Shown here: positions 44,279 through 52,145 of the stretch, in pieces
How the letters are laid out: the number at the start of each line of letters is the position of its first letter
Numbering within the stretch: position 1 is the first letter of the stretch
Source of the DNA: an uncultured Chitinophaga sp.
Lineage (GTDB): Bacteria > Bacteroidota > Bacteroidia > Chitinophagales > Chitinophagaceae
Reading direction: 5' to 3'
Assembly: GCF_937898475.1 (NCBI RefSeq)
Contig: NZ_CALEJS010000012.1
Coordinates: forward strand, 186,001-250,000
Length of the DNA stretch: 64,000 nucleotides
Program-made: the position numbers and the translations under genes
The notes under the pieces: generated by a model
Database searches by the model: none
The model's input: the letters and a program-made list of their open reading frames with translations, nothing else
Told to the model about the DNA's origin: nothing

Positions 44279-44286
44279 CAAAGCTA
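44279..44286 (-). promoter_or_regulatory. -7 element of the ECF sigma gene
   Basis: On the minus strand the sequence reads TAGCTTTG, an exact TAnnTTTG match 33 bp before the GTG start. No clear -33 element is seen. Confidence 0.55.
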
Positions 44287-44346
44287 TTAAATTCCATAAT
44301 TAAGCGGTGGCAGCGGGCATAGCATCTTTGTGTCAAACGCTTATTG

Positions 44347-45471
44347 TCAGAGGTTGTCCAGTGCCTGTTGTGCGGCCTGCTTCATTGTTCCATCCATGCG
44401 TACCACTTCCTTGAACATGCGTTTGGCTTTACCTGTCTGTCCTTTGCTGCGGTAGCAAACGGCCATCTGGTAACGGGCCATTTCTCCCACCCGCCCCGTG
44501 TTGGCAGTGAGGCGTTTATACCGGGAGATAGCTTCATCCAGGTTGCCCTGTTGCTGGTACACCATGGCAGCGCGGTACAGGTATTCGTCTGTATCCACAA
44601 CAGTGGAAGAGGAGGGGGCAGCCTTGGTGGCAGCAGGTTTACTGGCATTGCTGCTGCTTTCCGCTTTCTCTTTGCCGGCAGTATTGTTATCGTCCTGTTT
44701 TACAGGTTTTTCTGTTTTATCAGCAGTGGCGGCAGCCATCACAGGCGTATCTTTTTTTACTGTATGCCTGGCCACACTGTCTTTAGCGGCCGCTTTCTTC
44801 CGCAGGGAGTCTGCTGCCCTGGCGGCGGCTACTGCCGCGGCTTTCCGGGCAAGACTGTCTTCCGCGGCTTTTTTAAGTGCGGCGGTTTTGGCGCTGTCAT
44901 TTGCAGCCGGCGGTGGTGGCGTTACCGTGGCCGGGGGCGTTGTAACCGCGCCGGTGGATGAGGCCAGTGTTACCGGCCTGGTTTGCAGGGTCTGGCTGTC
45001 TGTTGCGGGGGGCGGTGAGGCGGCCATCGCGGCAGCAGGTACTACCGGTACCGCTGCAGGCCGCGCCATTACTGGTTTATTGCGGTTATACTGCTGCATC
45101 AGGTACATCAGGGCGCCACCGCCTGCAATGAAGGCTACCAGCCAGAAATAGATCAGCATACTTTCCCTTTTCTTCGCCTTGCGTACGTAACGTTCCATTT
45201 TCTGCAGCTGTGAAACGGGTTTGATGCTATCCCTGATATATTGCTGGATGCCGTTGGAAAGACGCACGTACTTTTCCAGCTGACCTTCCTTATGCAGGAT
45301 CTGTAAGGCATCGAAGCACAGGTCGCAATCTACCAGGTGCTGCTCTACCAGGTGTTTCTCAATATCCGTCAGCCTGCCTTCCAGGTACCTGGGCAGCTGA
45401 TCTTTGTTGAGACAACGCACACCGGCAAAGATCTTGAGCAATCGTTCATTATAGCTGATACTATTTGACAT
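44347..45471 (-). CDS. Membrane anti-sigma-like protein with TPR-type C-terminus
   Basis: Protein of 374 residues from the ATG at 45471; upstream codons in frame to 45573 belong to the preceding gene. The N-terminal zinc-finger region has H45, C49 and C52 (HLVDCDLC) in the same spacing as the anti-sigma factor at 43311. A membrane helix follows at about 106-125. Then comes a long low-complexity Ala/Pro/Lys/Asp spacer (about 130-285) and a C-terminal TPR-like domain (EAISRYKRL, VGEMARYQMAVCYRSKGQTGKAKRMF). It would place the TPR part in the periplasm. It overlaps the sigma-like gene upstream by 11 bp. Confidence 0.82.
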   Translation of the reverse strand: MSNSISYNERLLKIFAGVRCLNKDQLPRYLEGRLTDIEKHLVEQHLVDCDLCFDALQILHKEGQLEKYVRLSNGIQQYIRDSIKPVSQLQKMERYVRKAKKRESMLIYFWLVAFIAGGGALMYLMQQYNRNKPVMARPAAVPVVPAAAMAASPPPATDSQTLQTRPVTLASSTGAVTTPPATVTPPPPAANDSAKTAALKKAAEDSLARKAAAVAAARAADSLRKKAAAKDSVARHTVKKDTPVMAAATADKTEKPVKQDDNNTAGKEKAESSSNASKPAATKAAPSSSTVVDTDEYLYRAAMVYQQQGNLDEAISRYKRLTANTGRVGEMARYQMAVCYRSKGQTGKAKRMFKEVVRMDGTMKQAAQQALDNL

Positions 45472-46036
45472 GGGATTGATTCGTGAGTTGCATCGCCAAT
45501 CTGCTCTTGGCTTTTTTAAGGAGATGCCGGACCTTATCGGGTGTATATCCTTTCTGAGCAGCCAGATCGGCAAAGGTTTTATTTTCCAGATAAAATTGTT
45601 CTACCAGATACCGGTCGTCTGTACTCAGCCCGGCAAGCGCCTGTTGTATCTGGGTGATCAGTGTTTGTTTTTCTATTGTATTTGAAGCGGCTTTTTCAAC
45701 CCTGTTTTCAGTATGCAGTTGTTCTCTCGCTTCCCTGGAAGGGTAATAGGGGATCTGCTTATCCGGATGGGCAAAATAAGTTCTGGCGGTCTGGTGCACC
45801 CACTCACTGGCTTTCTGGATACTCTGGGTTTTCAGGCCGTTGCTCAGGCGTTGCAGCAGCGAGGGGAAAAGGGTCTGGGCATTGGCGCCGGCGTTATTTT
45901 TCAGGGCCGGCAGGCAAATGGCTACCAACAGGTGGCTATACCTTTCCAGCAGCACGCCTTCGGCCTCCCGGTCCTTTAATTTCCTGGCCCGGGCTATCAA
46001 CTCTTTGTCGGAAAGATTACTTAGTTGTTGGTACAT
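45461..46036 (-). CDS. Divergent ECF sigma factor-like protein
   Basis: Protein of 191 residues from the ATG at 46036; a TTG at 46063 adds nine residues. The C-terminal part is a clear sigma region 4 (about 125-182: LAGLSTDDRYLVEQFYLENKTFADLAAQKGYTPDKVRHLLKKAKSRL, quoted here as the family pattern, key parts GLSTDDRYLVEQFY and TPDKVRHLLKKAKSRL). Region 2 is degenerate: the Asp-rich and WI-x-A-R-N motifs that contact RNA polymerase and the -10 are not recognisable. Coupling by 11 bp to the zinc-finger membrane protein is the normal arrangement of sigma and anti-sigma genes. It may be a working distant sigma factor or a decayed one. Confidence 0.75.
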   Translation of the reverse strand: MYQQLSNLSDKELIARARKLKDREAEGVLLERYSHLLVAICLPALKNNAGANAQTLFPSLLQRLSNGLKTQSIQKASEWVHQTARTYFAHPDKQIPYYPSREAREQLHTENRVEKAASNTIEKQTLITQIQQALAGLSTDDRYLVEQFYLENKTFADLAAQKGYTPDKVRHLLKKAKSRLAMQLTNQSHVK

Positions 46037-46129
46037 TGCCTTATTATATATATTTACGTACAAATGCGAAAATGGTTCATTTATTTGCGCATTATTCCAT
46101 AAAATAATAACATACTATTTACAATTAAT

Positions 46130-46906
46130 ATGCCATACGCCATCATCGTAGTACCGGTGAGTCCCATACGTGCGGAGCCGTCTCATCGTAGTGAAATGAT
46201 TTCCCAGGGGTTATGGGGAGAATGCGTCACACTCCTCGAAACCGGCAGCGACGGATGGGTGAAAATTAAGAACCAGTACGACGCTTATGAGGGCTGGACC
46301 ACCGTTAGTCACCTCGAAACCATTGACCAGCAGTTATTTGATGCGCCTTACACCCATTATGCGCCTCACTGGGTTACGCCCGTGAGCCTGAACAACTGGC
46401 CCATGTACATTCCCTATGGTTGCCTGATCAAAGCGGAACCGGGTGCTAAGCAAACAAGCTGGGGAAAGACCACGGTACAGTTTGAGGAAATACTCCCGCT
46501 TGCTTCCGCCGCCAGCGGGGATGTGCCGCAGCAGCTGATGCGCATCGCCTCCCGCTTCCTGAATACCGGCTATCTCTGGGGTGGCCGTTCTGTGTTCGGA
46601 ATTGACTGCTCAGGCTTTACCCAGTCTGTTTTCAAACTGCTCCAGGTTCCCCTGCAGCGTGATGCTTACCAGCAGGCCACCCAGGGACAGACGGTAGACT
46701 TCCTGCAGGAGGCCCGTACCGGCGACCTGGCCTACTTCGATAATGCCGAAGGCCGCATTACGCACGTAGGCATCCTCCTGAACGATCATGAGATCATGCA
46801 TGCATCCGGCAAGGTAAGGATAGACCCCATCGATAACCAGGGCATCATCAACAAAGACACCGGCCTGCGTACCCACCAGCTGAGGATCATAAAACGCGCT
46901 TTGTAA
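46130..46906 (+). CDS. NlpC/P60 peptidase with SH3-like domains
   Basis: Cysteine peptidase of 258 residues that resembles YkfC-type gamma-D-Glu-L-diamino acid endopeptidases, which degrade murein peptides. Two SH3-like parts cover about 5-125 (including SHRSEMISQGLWGE). The catalytic domain covers about 135-258, with C160 in GIDCSGFTQSVF, H212 in THVGILL and H224 in EIMHAS. There is no signal peptide, so it most likely acts in the cytoplasm on recycled muropeptides. It is divergent from the sigma-like gene, and the gap of 93 bp is AT-rich. Confidence 0.9.
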   Translation: MPYAIIVVPVSPIRAEPSHRSEMISQGLWGECVTLLETGSDGWVKIKNQYDAYEGWTTVSHLETIDQQLFDAPYTHYAPHWVTPVSLNNWPMYIPYGCLIKAEPGAKQTSWGKTTVQFEEILPLASAASGDVPQQLMRIASRFLNTGYLWGGRSVFGIDCSGFTQSVFKLLQVPLQRDAYQQATQGQTVDFLQEARTGDLAYFDNAEGRITHVGILLNDHEIMHASGKVRIDPIDNQGIINKDTGLRTHQLRIIKRAL

Positions 46907-46925
46907 TTTAAGAGCCAACTACCTG

Positions 46926-47016
46926 ATAGTTTGGAGGTTTGAGGGTTTGAACGTTTGAAGCTGTCCTGAAGCGTTGGGGCACAATCAAACTTTTAAACTA
47001 TCAGACTTTTAAACGC
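46926..47016. repeat. Intergenic repeat with GCGTTGGG core, between convergent genes
   Basis: GTTTGGAGG, GTTTGAGGG and CGTTTGAAG words on the left face ATCAAACTTTTAAAC and GACTTTTAAACG on the right. The core GCGTTGGGGCACAATCAAA (46971-46989) recurs in the opposite direction at 51184-51202 with one change. Confidence 0.7.
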
Positions 47017-47391
47017 TCAGTTTTTGTCGAAGAACAGTATTTTGATCGCAATGGCGATCATGAGGATCGCAAACACCTTTTTGATCAGTTGATCGGGCAG
47101 GGTAACCGCCAGCCTGCCGCCCAGGTATCCGCCCGCCACGAAGCCGGCGGCTATGAACAGCACATAACGGTAATCAATATAGCCCTGCCGGTAGTACTGC
47201 AGCACGGCCATGATACCAACGGGGAACATCAGCAGCCCGAGGGTGGTGCCCTGGGCCTGGTGTTGCGATAAACCGAAAAGATACACCAGGGCCGGTACTA
47301 TAATAATACCGCCCCCGATGCCTACTACACCGCTAAAAACGCCTGCCAGCACGCCCAGGGCTATCAAGCCCAGGATAATGGGAAGGGACAT
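47017..47391 (-). CDS. Half-size TauE/SafE-family membrane protein
   Basis: Membrane protein of 124 residues from the ATG at 47391 (a TTG at 47397 is nearer the ppa stop). It covers only one four-helix repeat of the TauE/SafE sulfite/anion exporter fold, whose members usually have about 250 residues and two repeats. The conserved GVVGIGGGIIIVPAL (about residues 20-34) and GTTLGLLM are present. It ends with a short lysine-rich tail, so it is not cut by a frameshift. Half-size forms are thought to work as dimers. It starts 6 bp after ppa in the same direction. Confidence 0.85.
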   Translation of the reverse strand: MSLPIILGLIALGVLAGVFSGVVGIGGGIIIVPALVYLFGLSQHQAQGTTLGLLMFPVGIMAVLQYYRQGYIDYRYVLFIAAGFVAGGYLGGRLAVTLPDQLIKKVFAILMIAIAIKILFFDKN

Positions 47392-47397
47392 GCGCAA

Positions 47398-47937
47398 TTA
47401 TTTATTGGTGAACATTTCATCGTACAATTTAATGCTTTCTTCGATGATCCGCTCTGCCACCTGTTTGTTCTGGAATTCCTCCACCTTCACGGTCTTGTTC
47501 TCCAGCTTCTTGTATTCTTCAAAGAAGTGGCGCATTTCTGCTATAAAATGGGGAGGCAGTTCCGAGATGTCGTTGATATGGTTCACACTCATATCATTGG
47601 CAGCAACCGCAATGATCTTATCGTCGGCCTCGCCGCTGTCTATCATCTGCATAACGCCTATTACCTTGGCTTCCATGATGCACAGGGGCACTACGTCTAC
47701 CTGGGAAAGGATCAGGATATCCAGCGGATCATGATCATCGCAATAAGTGCGCGGTATAAAGCCATAGTTGGCCGGGTAATAAACGGAAGAATATAACACC
47801 CTGTCCAGTTTCAGCAGCCCGCTTTCCTTATCCAGCTCGTATTTGGCACGGCAGCCTTTCGGAATTTCGATGATTGCATTTACAATGTGAGGCGCTGCTG
47901 ATCCGGGACTAACACTATGCCATGGATTTGTTGTCAT
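47398..47937 (-). CDS. ppa: Inorganic pyrophosphatase
   Basis: Soluble family I pyrophosphatase that splits pyrophosphate in the cytoplasm, 179 residues, normal length. Metal-binding Asp residues are in DDHDPLDILIL (about 65-75), and the E-K/Y residues of the site are in FIPRTYC and AIIEIPKG. The N-terminus NAIIEIPKGCRAKYELDKESG is typical. The gene is followed by the half-size TauE gene with 6 bp between the ppa stop and the TauE start. Confidence 0.97.
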   Translation of the reverse strand: MTTNPWHSVSPGSAAPHIVNAIIEIPKGCRAKYELDKESGLLKLDRVLYSSVYYPANYGFIPRTYCDDHDPLDILILSQVDVVPLCIMEAKVIGVMQMIDSGEADDKIIAVAANDMSVNHINDISELPPHFIAEMRHFFEEYKKLENKTVKVEEFQNKQVAERIIEESIKLYDEMFTNK

Positions 47938-48327
47938 AATCTGCTTTCTTTTATTGTTTCTCCAATTGAAAATAACTACGATATTGTTTCACTGTTTACC
48001 CTGCCGCAAGCGGTTGACGTATAAATGGTTGGCCATAAGCATTTCCGGCAGCGCTGGCAAAAATAAAGCACTAAATCCAGATTCCAAATTCAATTAATAA
48101 TTAAGCATTAATAATTAGGCATTAACGGGACGTATGGCCAGCGGAAAAGCAGGCGGGCTACAATGGGCAAACGGTAACTAAAAGTCTTGATAAACGGCAC
48201 TTGTTCCCGGCCATACATTGGGCTGAGGGGAATCAAATTAATAGTTAACAATTAATAATAAATAAAACTTGTGCCCAACCGGAACACCCGCCGCTCCGGA
48301 ATTATTCATTCCTGATTAACGCTTAAT
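47938..48327. other. Gene-free stretch with AT-rich word repeats
   Basis: No gene or known RNA is seen in 390 bp between ppa and the DUF4878-like lipoprotein gene. It has words such as TTAATAATTAAG and TTAATAATTAGG (48088-48130), and AATTAATAATAAATAAA (48234-48266), in an approximate facing arrangement, plus a short hairpin CCGGA/TCCGG at 48279-48299. The first 100 bp before ppa contain no consensus promoter. Confidence 0.6.
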
Positions 48328-48789
48328 TTATTTGACGGGTGGCGCCATCAACGTATCGGCAGGCATCATGGTGCTGGAATCAAAAGAAGCCGGAGGTATA
48401 TAATTCGGGATAATGCTCTCAAAGGTTAGGGAGATCTTCCACTGGCCATGCTCTTTTACCAGCTGCAGCATTTCTTTCTGTTTGGAAGATGAGTTAAGCA
48501 CGGTAACAGTTGCCTTATCGCCATTTTCTTCGCTGTCTATCACCTCTATTTTTGCATTCTTGATCTTTTCACGCTCAGCGTCATTGCGACGGGCGTCAAA
48601 GAAGGAGTAAAGTTGTATTACCTGTTGCGACTCTTTGGTGGCGTATTCCCTGGCCTGTTCAAAATTGGATTCCTGTATCGCATGCATAAATTCGAGCGCA
48701 ACTTCCTGAGGAGTAGCCCGTTTTTTACAACCGCTCAACATAATTCCCGTTATAAAGGCCAGGGTAAGAATTCGCAAATAATTGGTCAT
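48328..48789 (-). CDS. DUF4878-like lipoprotein
   Basis: Predicted lipoprotein of 153 residues, with signal peptide and lipobox MLSGC (Cys at residue 21). The mature part is an NTF2-like fold of the DUF4878 type (ATPQEVALEFMHAIQESNFEQA, DKATVTVLNSS, KEHGQWKISL), as found in many small Bacteroidota lipoproteins. It would sit in the inner or outer membrane facing the periplasm. Function is unknown. No operon partner is near. Confidence 0.85.
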   Translation of the reverse strand: MTNYLRILTLAFITGIMLSGCKKRATPQEVALEFMHAIQESNFEQAREYATKESQQVIQLYSFFDARRNDAEREKIKNAKIEVIDSEENGDKATVTVLNSSSKQKEMLQLVKEHGQWKISLTFESIIPNYIPPASFDSSTMMPADTLMAPPVK

Positions 48790-49107
48790 GCAGTTGCTGA
48801 ATTAAAATATCATTAACAAAAATAGGGGGAAAGTCGAAATCTACAAAAGAAAGCAGCATGCTATGTGCGACAAATGCAACCTACCCTGTACAACGTCCCC
48901 AAATTTCAGGCGTTGAACATACTATAAACGCTGTTAACGAAGTGTTAATTGTGGACAAAGTCCACACTTGTGTTGCCAGCTATCAGCTGTTAGCTTTTGG
49001 CTTTTAGCTATTTGCCGCAGCTGCCGTTTGCCAATAAATTAATACCAGGCATACCAGTTCCGCTTGCCAAGCTAACAGCCAACAGCTAACAGCCAACTGC
49101 TCATTCC
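48790..49107. repeat. Intergenic repeat, AGCTGTTAGC word family
   Basis: This 318-bp gap has no gene. AGCTATCAGCTGTTAGC and TTTTAGCTA on the left (48978-49012) face AAGCTAACAGCC and AACAGCTAACAGCC on the right (49069-49095). The core contains CAATAAATTAATACC. The gap at 39591-39684 has the same words with a core ATTAATT. It is a large hairpin in the 3' flank of phoH on the minus strand. Confidence 0.7.
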
Positions 49108-50067
49108 TTAGTGTTCCTCTCTTTCCTTTGCTCCTTCGTACGCCTTGATAATGGCCTTCACCAGGCGGTGCCTTACCACATCTTCTTCATCCAGCTGCAG
49201 GTAGCCTATGCCGTCAATATTCCGGAGGATCCGGGTGGCTTTCTCCAGTCCGGATTTCTGGTTCTTGGGCAGGTCTATCTGTGTCAGGTCTCCGGTGATG
49301 ATCGCTTTGGCAGAGGCCCCGATACGGGTAAGGAACATTTTCAGCTGCAGGTCCGTAGCATTCTGGGCCTCATCCAGGATAATGAAAGAGTTGTCCAGTG
49401 TACGGCCACGCATATACGCGAGCGGCGCAATTTCAATGACGCGGTTGGTCATAAAATAGCTGAGTTTATCAGCCGGTATCATATCGTCCAGTGCGTCGTA
49501 CAGCGGACGCAGGTATGGATCGATCTTCTCCTTCAGGTCGCCGGGCAGGAAACCCAGGCTTTCGCCGGCTTCCACCGCGGGGCGGGTAAGGATGATCTTA
49601 CGTACGGCCTTGTTCTTGAGCGCACGTACTGCCAGCGCTACCGCTGTATAGGTTTTACCTGTACCTGCGGGGCCAATGGCGAACACGATGTCGTTCTTCT
49701 CTGCCAGGGCCACCATTTTCTGCTGGTTGGCGGTCCGGGCCCTTACGGTACGGCCATTCGGACCAAACACCAGCACATCGTTCGGGTTGCGCTCGGTAAA
49801 ATTGTCCACGCTGTCTTCGTCGCCCAGCAACTGTTCAAAGTAACCTTCTGTGAGGTTGCCGTTACGTTCCAGGTACTTCACGATCTGGCCAATCTTATCC
49901 TTGGCGGTGGCTACCTCTTCAGGCGCCCCGGATAATTTCAGCTGTGTGCCCCTGGAAAGTATCTTCAGCAGCGGGAATTTCTTTTTGAGCAGATCGAGTT
50001 TTCCGTTATTAACCCCGAAAAACTCGATAGGGTTGATGCTATCGAGGTTGATGATTGATTCTGTCAA
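49108..50067 (-). CDS. PhoH-family ATPase
   Basis: P-loop protein of 319 residues that starts with TTG at 50067 (no ATG in frame nearby). An N-terminal KH-like part covers about 15-70, and the PhoH ATPase follows. Walker A is GPAGTGKT (132-139), the segment LTRPAVEAGESLGFLPGD is the family signature and the Walker B is FIILDEAQNA. PhoH proteins are thought to act on RNA (YbeZ partner of YbeY), but direct activity is less certain. No ybeY gene is adjacent here. Confidence 0.93.
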   Translation of the reverse strand: MTESIINLDSINPIEFFGVNNGKLDLLKKKFPLLKILSRGTQLKLSGAPEEVATAKDKIGQIVKYLERNGNLTEGYFEQLLGDEDSVDNFTERNPNDVLVFGPNGRTVRARTANQQKMVALAEKNDIVFAIGPAGTGKTYTAVALAVRALKNKAVRKIILTRPAVEAGESLGFLPGDLKEKIDPYLRPLYDALDDMIPADKLSYFMTNRVIEIAPLAYMRGRTLDNSFIILDEAQNATDLQLKMFLTRIGASAKAIITGDLTQIDLPKNQKSGLEKATRILRNIDGIGYLQLDEEDVVRHRLVKAIIKAYEGAKEREEH

Positions 50068-50147
50068 ATTCTAGTACGGTTTTTACGTTTGATTTGTAAT
50101 ATAATAATTACTGTTCAAACCGGATAGCATCAGCTGTTAAGCCTTTA

Positions 50148-50603
50148 CTAAATCCGGAAGCCATTCTGCTTAAAAGCTTCCAGCTTTTCTGCTATCGCCG
50201 GGTTGCCCAGGGCGAGTATACGTGCCGCCAGTACTGCTGCATTCCTGGCGCCTGCTTTGCCTACTGCCAGTGTCCCAACAGGTATGCCTGAAGGCATTTG
50301 CACAATAGAATATAAGGCATCTATGCCGCCGGGTAATCCACCTTCCAAAGGTACGCCTAATACGGGTAAGTGTGTATAGGCAGCTACTACGCCGGGCAGA
50401 TGCGCCGCCATACCAGCCGCTGCAATGATCAGGCCATAACCGTTCTGCGGTGCGGTGGTCACCGCTTCCCTTACTTTTTCAGGATTACGGTGGGCAGAGG
50501 CCACCACCATGTCGCCAGTGATGTTGAAATACTGGAGATAATTCTGTGCTTCCTGCATAACAGGCTTGTCGGTTTCCGAACCCATTAGAATCAATACCTT
50601 CAT
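50148..50603 (-). CDS. purE: N5-carboxyaminoimidazole ribonucleotide mutase
   Basis: Cytoplasmic purine enzyme that moves the carboxylate from N5 to C4 of the ribonucleotide. The protein has 151 residues from the ATG at 50603; the longer frame to 50723 runs through the promoter. The phosphate motif GSETD (8-12), the catalytic AHRNP (38-41), MAAHLPG (65-71) and the C-terminal GKAGARNAA are visible. The gap of 80 bp separates it from the phoH start and both are read in the same direction. No purK is adjacent. Confidence 0.96.
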   Translation of the reverse strand: MKVLILMGSETDKPVMQEAQNYLQYFNITGDMVVASAHRNPEKVREAVTTAPQNGYGLIIAAAGMAAHLPGVVAAYTHLPVLGVPLEGGLPGGIDALYSIVQMPSGIPVGTLAVGKAGARNAAVLAARILALGNPAIAEKLEAFKQNGFRI

Positions 50604-50622
50604 CTGTAGTTGTTTTTGCGGG

Positions 50623-50630
50623 CAAAGATA
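50623..50630 (-). promoter_or_regulatory. -7 element of purE
   Basis: On the minus strand TATCTTTG is an exact match to TAnnTTTG, 19 bp before the purE ATG. It fixes the start, because the longer reading frame begins upstream of it. Confidence 0.7.
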
Positions 50631-50683
50631 GGGGTTGTGGGTGAGATTTTCAGACGATGGTTGGATAGCCGATCGTCTATTGT

Positions 50684-50740
50684 TCATGGTCCATGGCAGA
50701 GCGCGTAACTCACTATGGTCCATGCACTATGGACTAGAAA
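50684..50740. repeat. Intergenic repeat, ATGGTCCATGG word family
   Basis: TTCATGGTCCATGG, ACTATGGTCCATG and CACTATGGACTAG lie between the divergent purE and response-regulator genes. The same words form the hairpin at 36961-37005. Confidence 0.6.
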
Positions 50741-50754
50741 ATTATTCTTACATT

Positions 50755-50762
50755 TAAGTTTG
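50755..50762 (+). promoter_or_regulatory. -7 element of the response-regulator gene
   Basis: TAAGTTTG matches TAnnTTTG and lies 14 bp before the ATG at 50777. No clear -33 element is seen. Confidence 0.6.
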
Positions 50763-50776
50763 AACAATCCCCTACT

Positions 50777-51172
50777 ATGAACCGGCTCAATTTGATTTTC
50801 ATCGTGGATGACGATCCGATACATCAGCAGATTGCCAAGATCATGATAGACAGACAGGGGATCAGTAAGGCCATGAAAACTTTTTCGGACGCCCGTGAAG
50901 CCCTGAATTACCTGCGGGACAATGGCCAGAACAGCGATGAGCTGCCAGATGTTATACTGCTGGATCTTAACATGCCCGTTATGGACGGATGGGATTTCCT
51001 GGAAGAATATACCGGGTTCTACAACTCCCTGTCCAGGGATATCAGTATCTATGTCCTCACTTCGTCTATTGACGAGAACGACCGTGAGCGCGTAAACGCC
51101 TATTCCTTTGTAAAAGGCTATCTGACCAAACCATTGTCCAGGGACATTATATTACAGTTGGCGCAAAATTAA
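50777..51172 (+). CDS. Single-domain response regulator
   Basis: CheY-like receiver of 131 residues without output domain. The acid pocket is DDD at residues 11-13, the phosphorylated Asp is D63 (LLDLNMPVMDGWDF), the switch Thr is T95 (VLTSS) and the Lys is K118 (TKPLS). It probably transmits phosphate or binds a target protein, as many stand-alone receivers do. No histidine kinase gene is near, so its partner is encoded elsewhere or is a hybrid kinase. Convergent with rpe. Confidence 0.94.
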   Translation: MNRLNLIFIVDDDPIHQQIAKIMIDRQGISKAMKTFSDAREALNYLRDNGQNSDELPDVILLDLNMPVMDGWDFLEEYTGFYNSLSRDISIYVLTSSIDENDRERVNAYSFVKGYLTKPLSRDIILQLAQN

Positions 51173-51179
51173 TTACCTG

Positions 51180-51221
51180 AACTTTTGATTGTGTCCCAAC
51201 GCTGCTGGTCTCTTCAAACCT
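51180..51221. repeat. Intergenic repeat with GCGTTGGG core
   Basis: On the minus strand the core GCGTTGGGACACAATCAAA (+ strand 51184-51202) matches 46971-46989 with one change. TTCAAACCTTCAAACG words follow up to the end of rpe. It fills the gap between convergent genes. Confidence 0.65.
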
Positions 51222-51881
51222 TCAAACGTTTCGGAGTTGTTTGATGATGGCCTCCGGGTTGGAGGCGGAGAATACCGTGTTACCGGCCACCAGTACATCC
51301 GCACCGGCTTCCACGATGCCGGCGGCGTTGTCTACAGTGATGCCGCCGTCTACTTCTATCAGGGCATGGGCCTGGTGCTCATTAATCAGTGCCCTCAGCC
51401 GGCGCAGCTTGGGAAGGGTTTGCGGAATGAATGTTTGTCCGCCGAAACCGGGGTTCACACTCATCACCAGTACTACGTCTATATCACGGATCACGTTCTC
51501 CAGGATCTGTACGGGCGTATGCGGGTTTAACGCCACGCCGGCTTTCATTCCCAGTGATTTTATCTGCTGTATGTTGCGGTGCAGGTGCACACAGGCTTCC
51601 GCATGTACGGTGAGTATATGTGCGCCGGCTTTCTGAAAAGCTTCCGCGTACTGTTCAGGGTGTTCTATCATCAGGTGCACATCACATACCTTACTGGCAC
51701 GCCGCGTTACCTGCGAAATAACGGGAAGGCCAAAACTGATATTGGGCACAAAGCGCCCGTCCATTACGTCCAGGTGCAGCCATTCCGCCTCGCTGCGGTT
51801 CACCATATCCACCTCTTTCGCCAGTTCCAGGAAATTAGCCGCCAGCAAAGACGGCGCTACTATTACATGCTTCTTTTCCAT
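51222..51881 (-). CDS. rpe: Ribulose-phosphate 3-epimerase
   Basis: Cytoplasmic TIM-barrel enzyme that interconverts D-ribulose 5-phosphate and D-xylulose 5-phosphate. The protein has 219 residues, normal length. Signatures: APSLLAANF (9-17), LHLDVMDGRFVPNISFG (about 36-52) with the catalytic Asp and metal His, HLMIEHPEQY, VMSVNPGFGGQTFIP and the second catalytic Asp in IEVDGGI. It processes the product of araD through the pentose phosphate pathway (pathway knowledge). It is transcribed alone. Confidence 0.97.
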   Translation of the reverse strand: MEKKHVIVAPSLLAANFLELAKEVDMVNRSEAEWLHLDVMDGRFVPNISFGLPVISQVTRRASKVCDVHLMIEHPEQYAEAFQKAGAHILTVHAEACVHLHRNIQQIKSLGMKAGVALNPHTPVQILENVIRDIDVVLVMSVNPGFGGQTFIPQTLPKLRRLRALINEHQAHALIEVDGGITVDNAAGIVEAGADVLVAGNTVFSASNPEAIIKQLRNV

Positions 51882-51894
51882 ACCGTAAAGCTAA

Positions 51895-52145
51895 AGGCCA
51901 AAGGCCAAGATCAAAATTCAAATACCAAATTCCAAAATTCAAATACCAAATTCCAAATACCAAAAAAATGAATTCCAAGCCCCAAGGTCCAAAGTAAAAT
52001 TACAAAATCCAGGTACCGGGTACCAGATTCCGGTTCAATATACCAAATTCCAACACAGGATGATCATCCCCCCTTGTTTGGAATTTGGATTTTGATATCT
52101 GGCATTGAAACGCTACTTCGCCTTTGGAATTTGGTATTTGGAATT
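51895..52145. repeat. Intergenic repeat, AAATTCCAAATACCAA word family
   Basis: About 250 bp made largely of CAAATACCAAATTCCAAA-type words in one direction (51913-51965 and 52042-52052) and their complements TTGGAATTTGG and TTGGTATTTGGAATTTT in the other (52077-52146). The two halves can form a long imperfect hairpin. It lies between rpe and the TPR lipoprotein gene, both on the minus strand. Confidence 0.75.

Noticed and set aside
47017..47391. Half-size TauE as a frameshifted gene
   Set aside because: The gene is intact, ends in a charged tail and starts 6 bp after ppa; no remaining half is visible, so it is a true short form.
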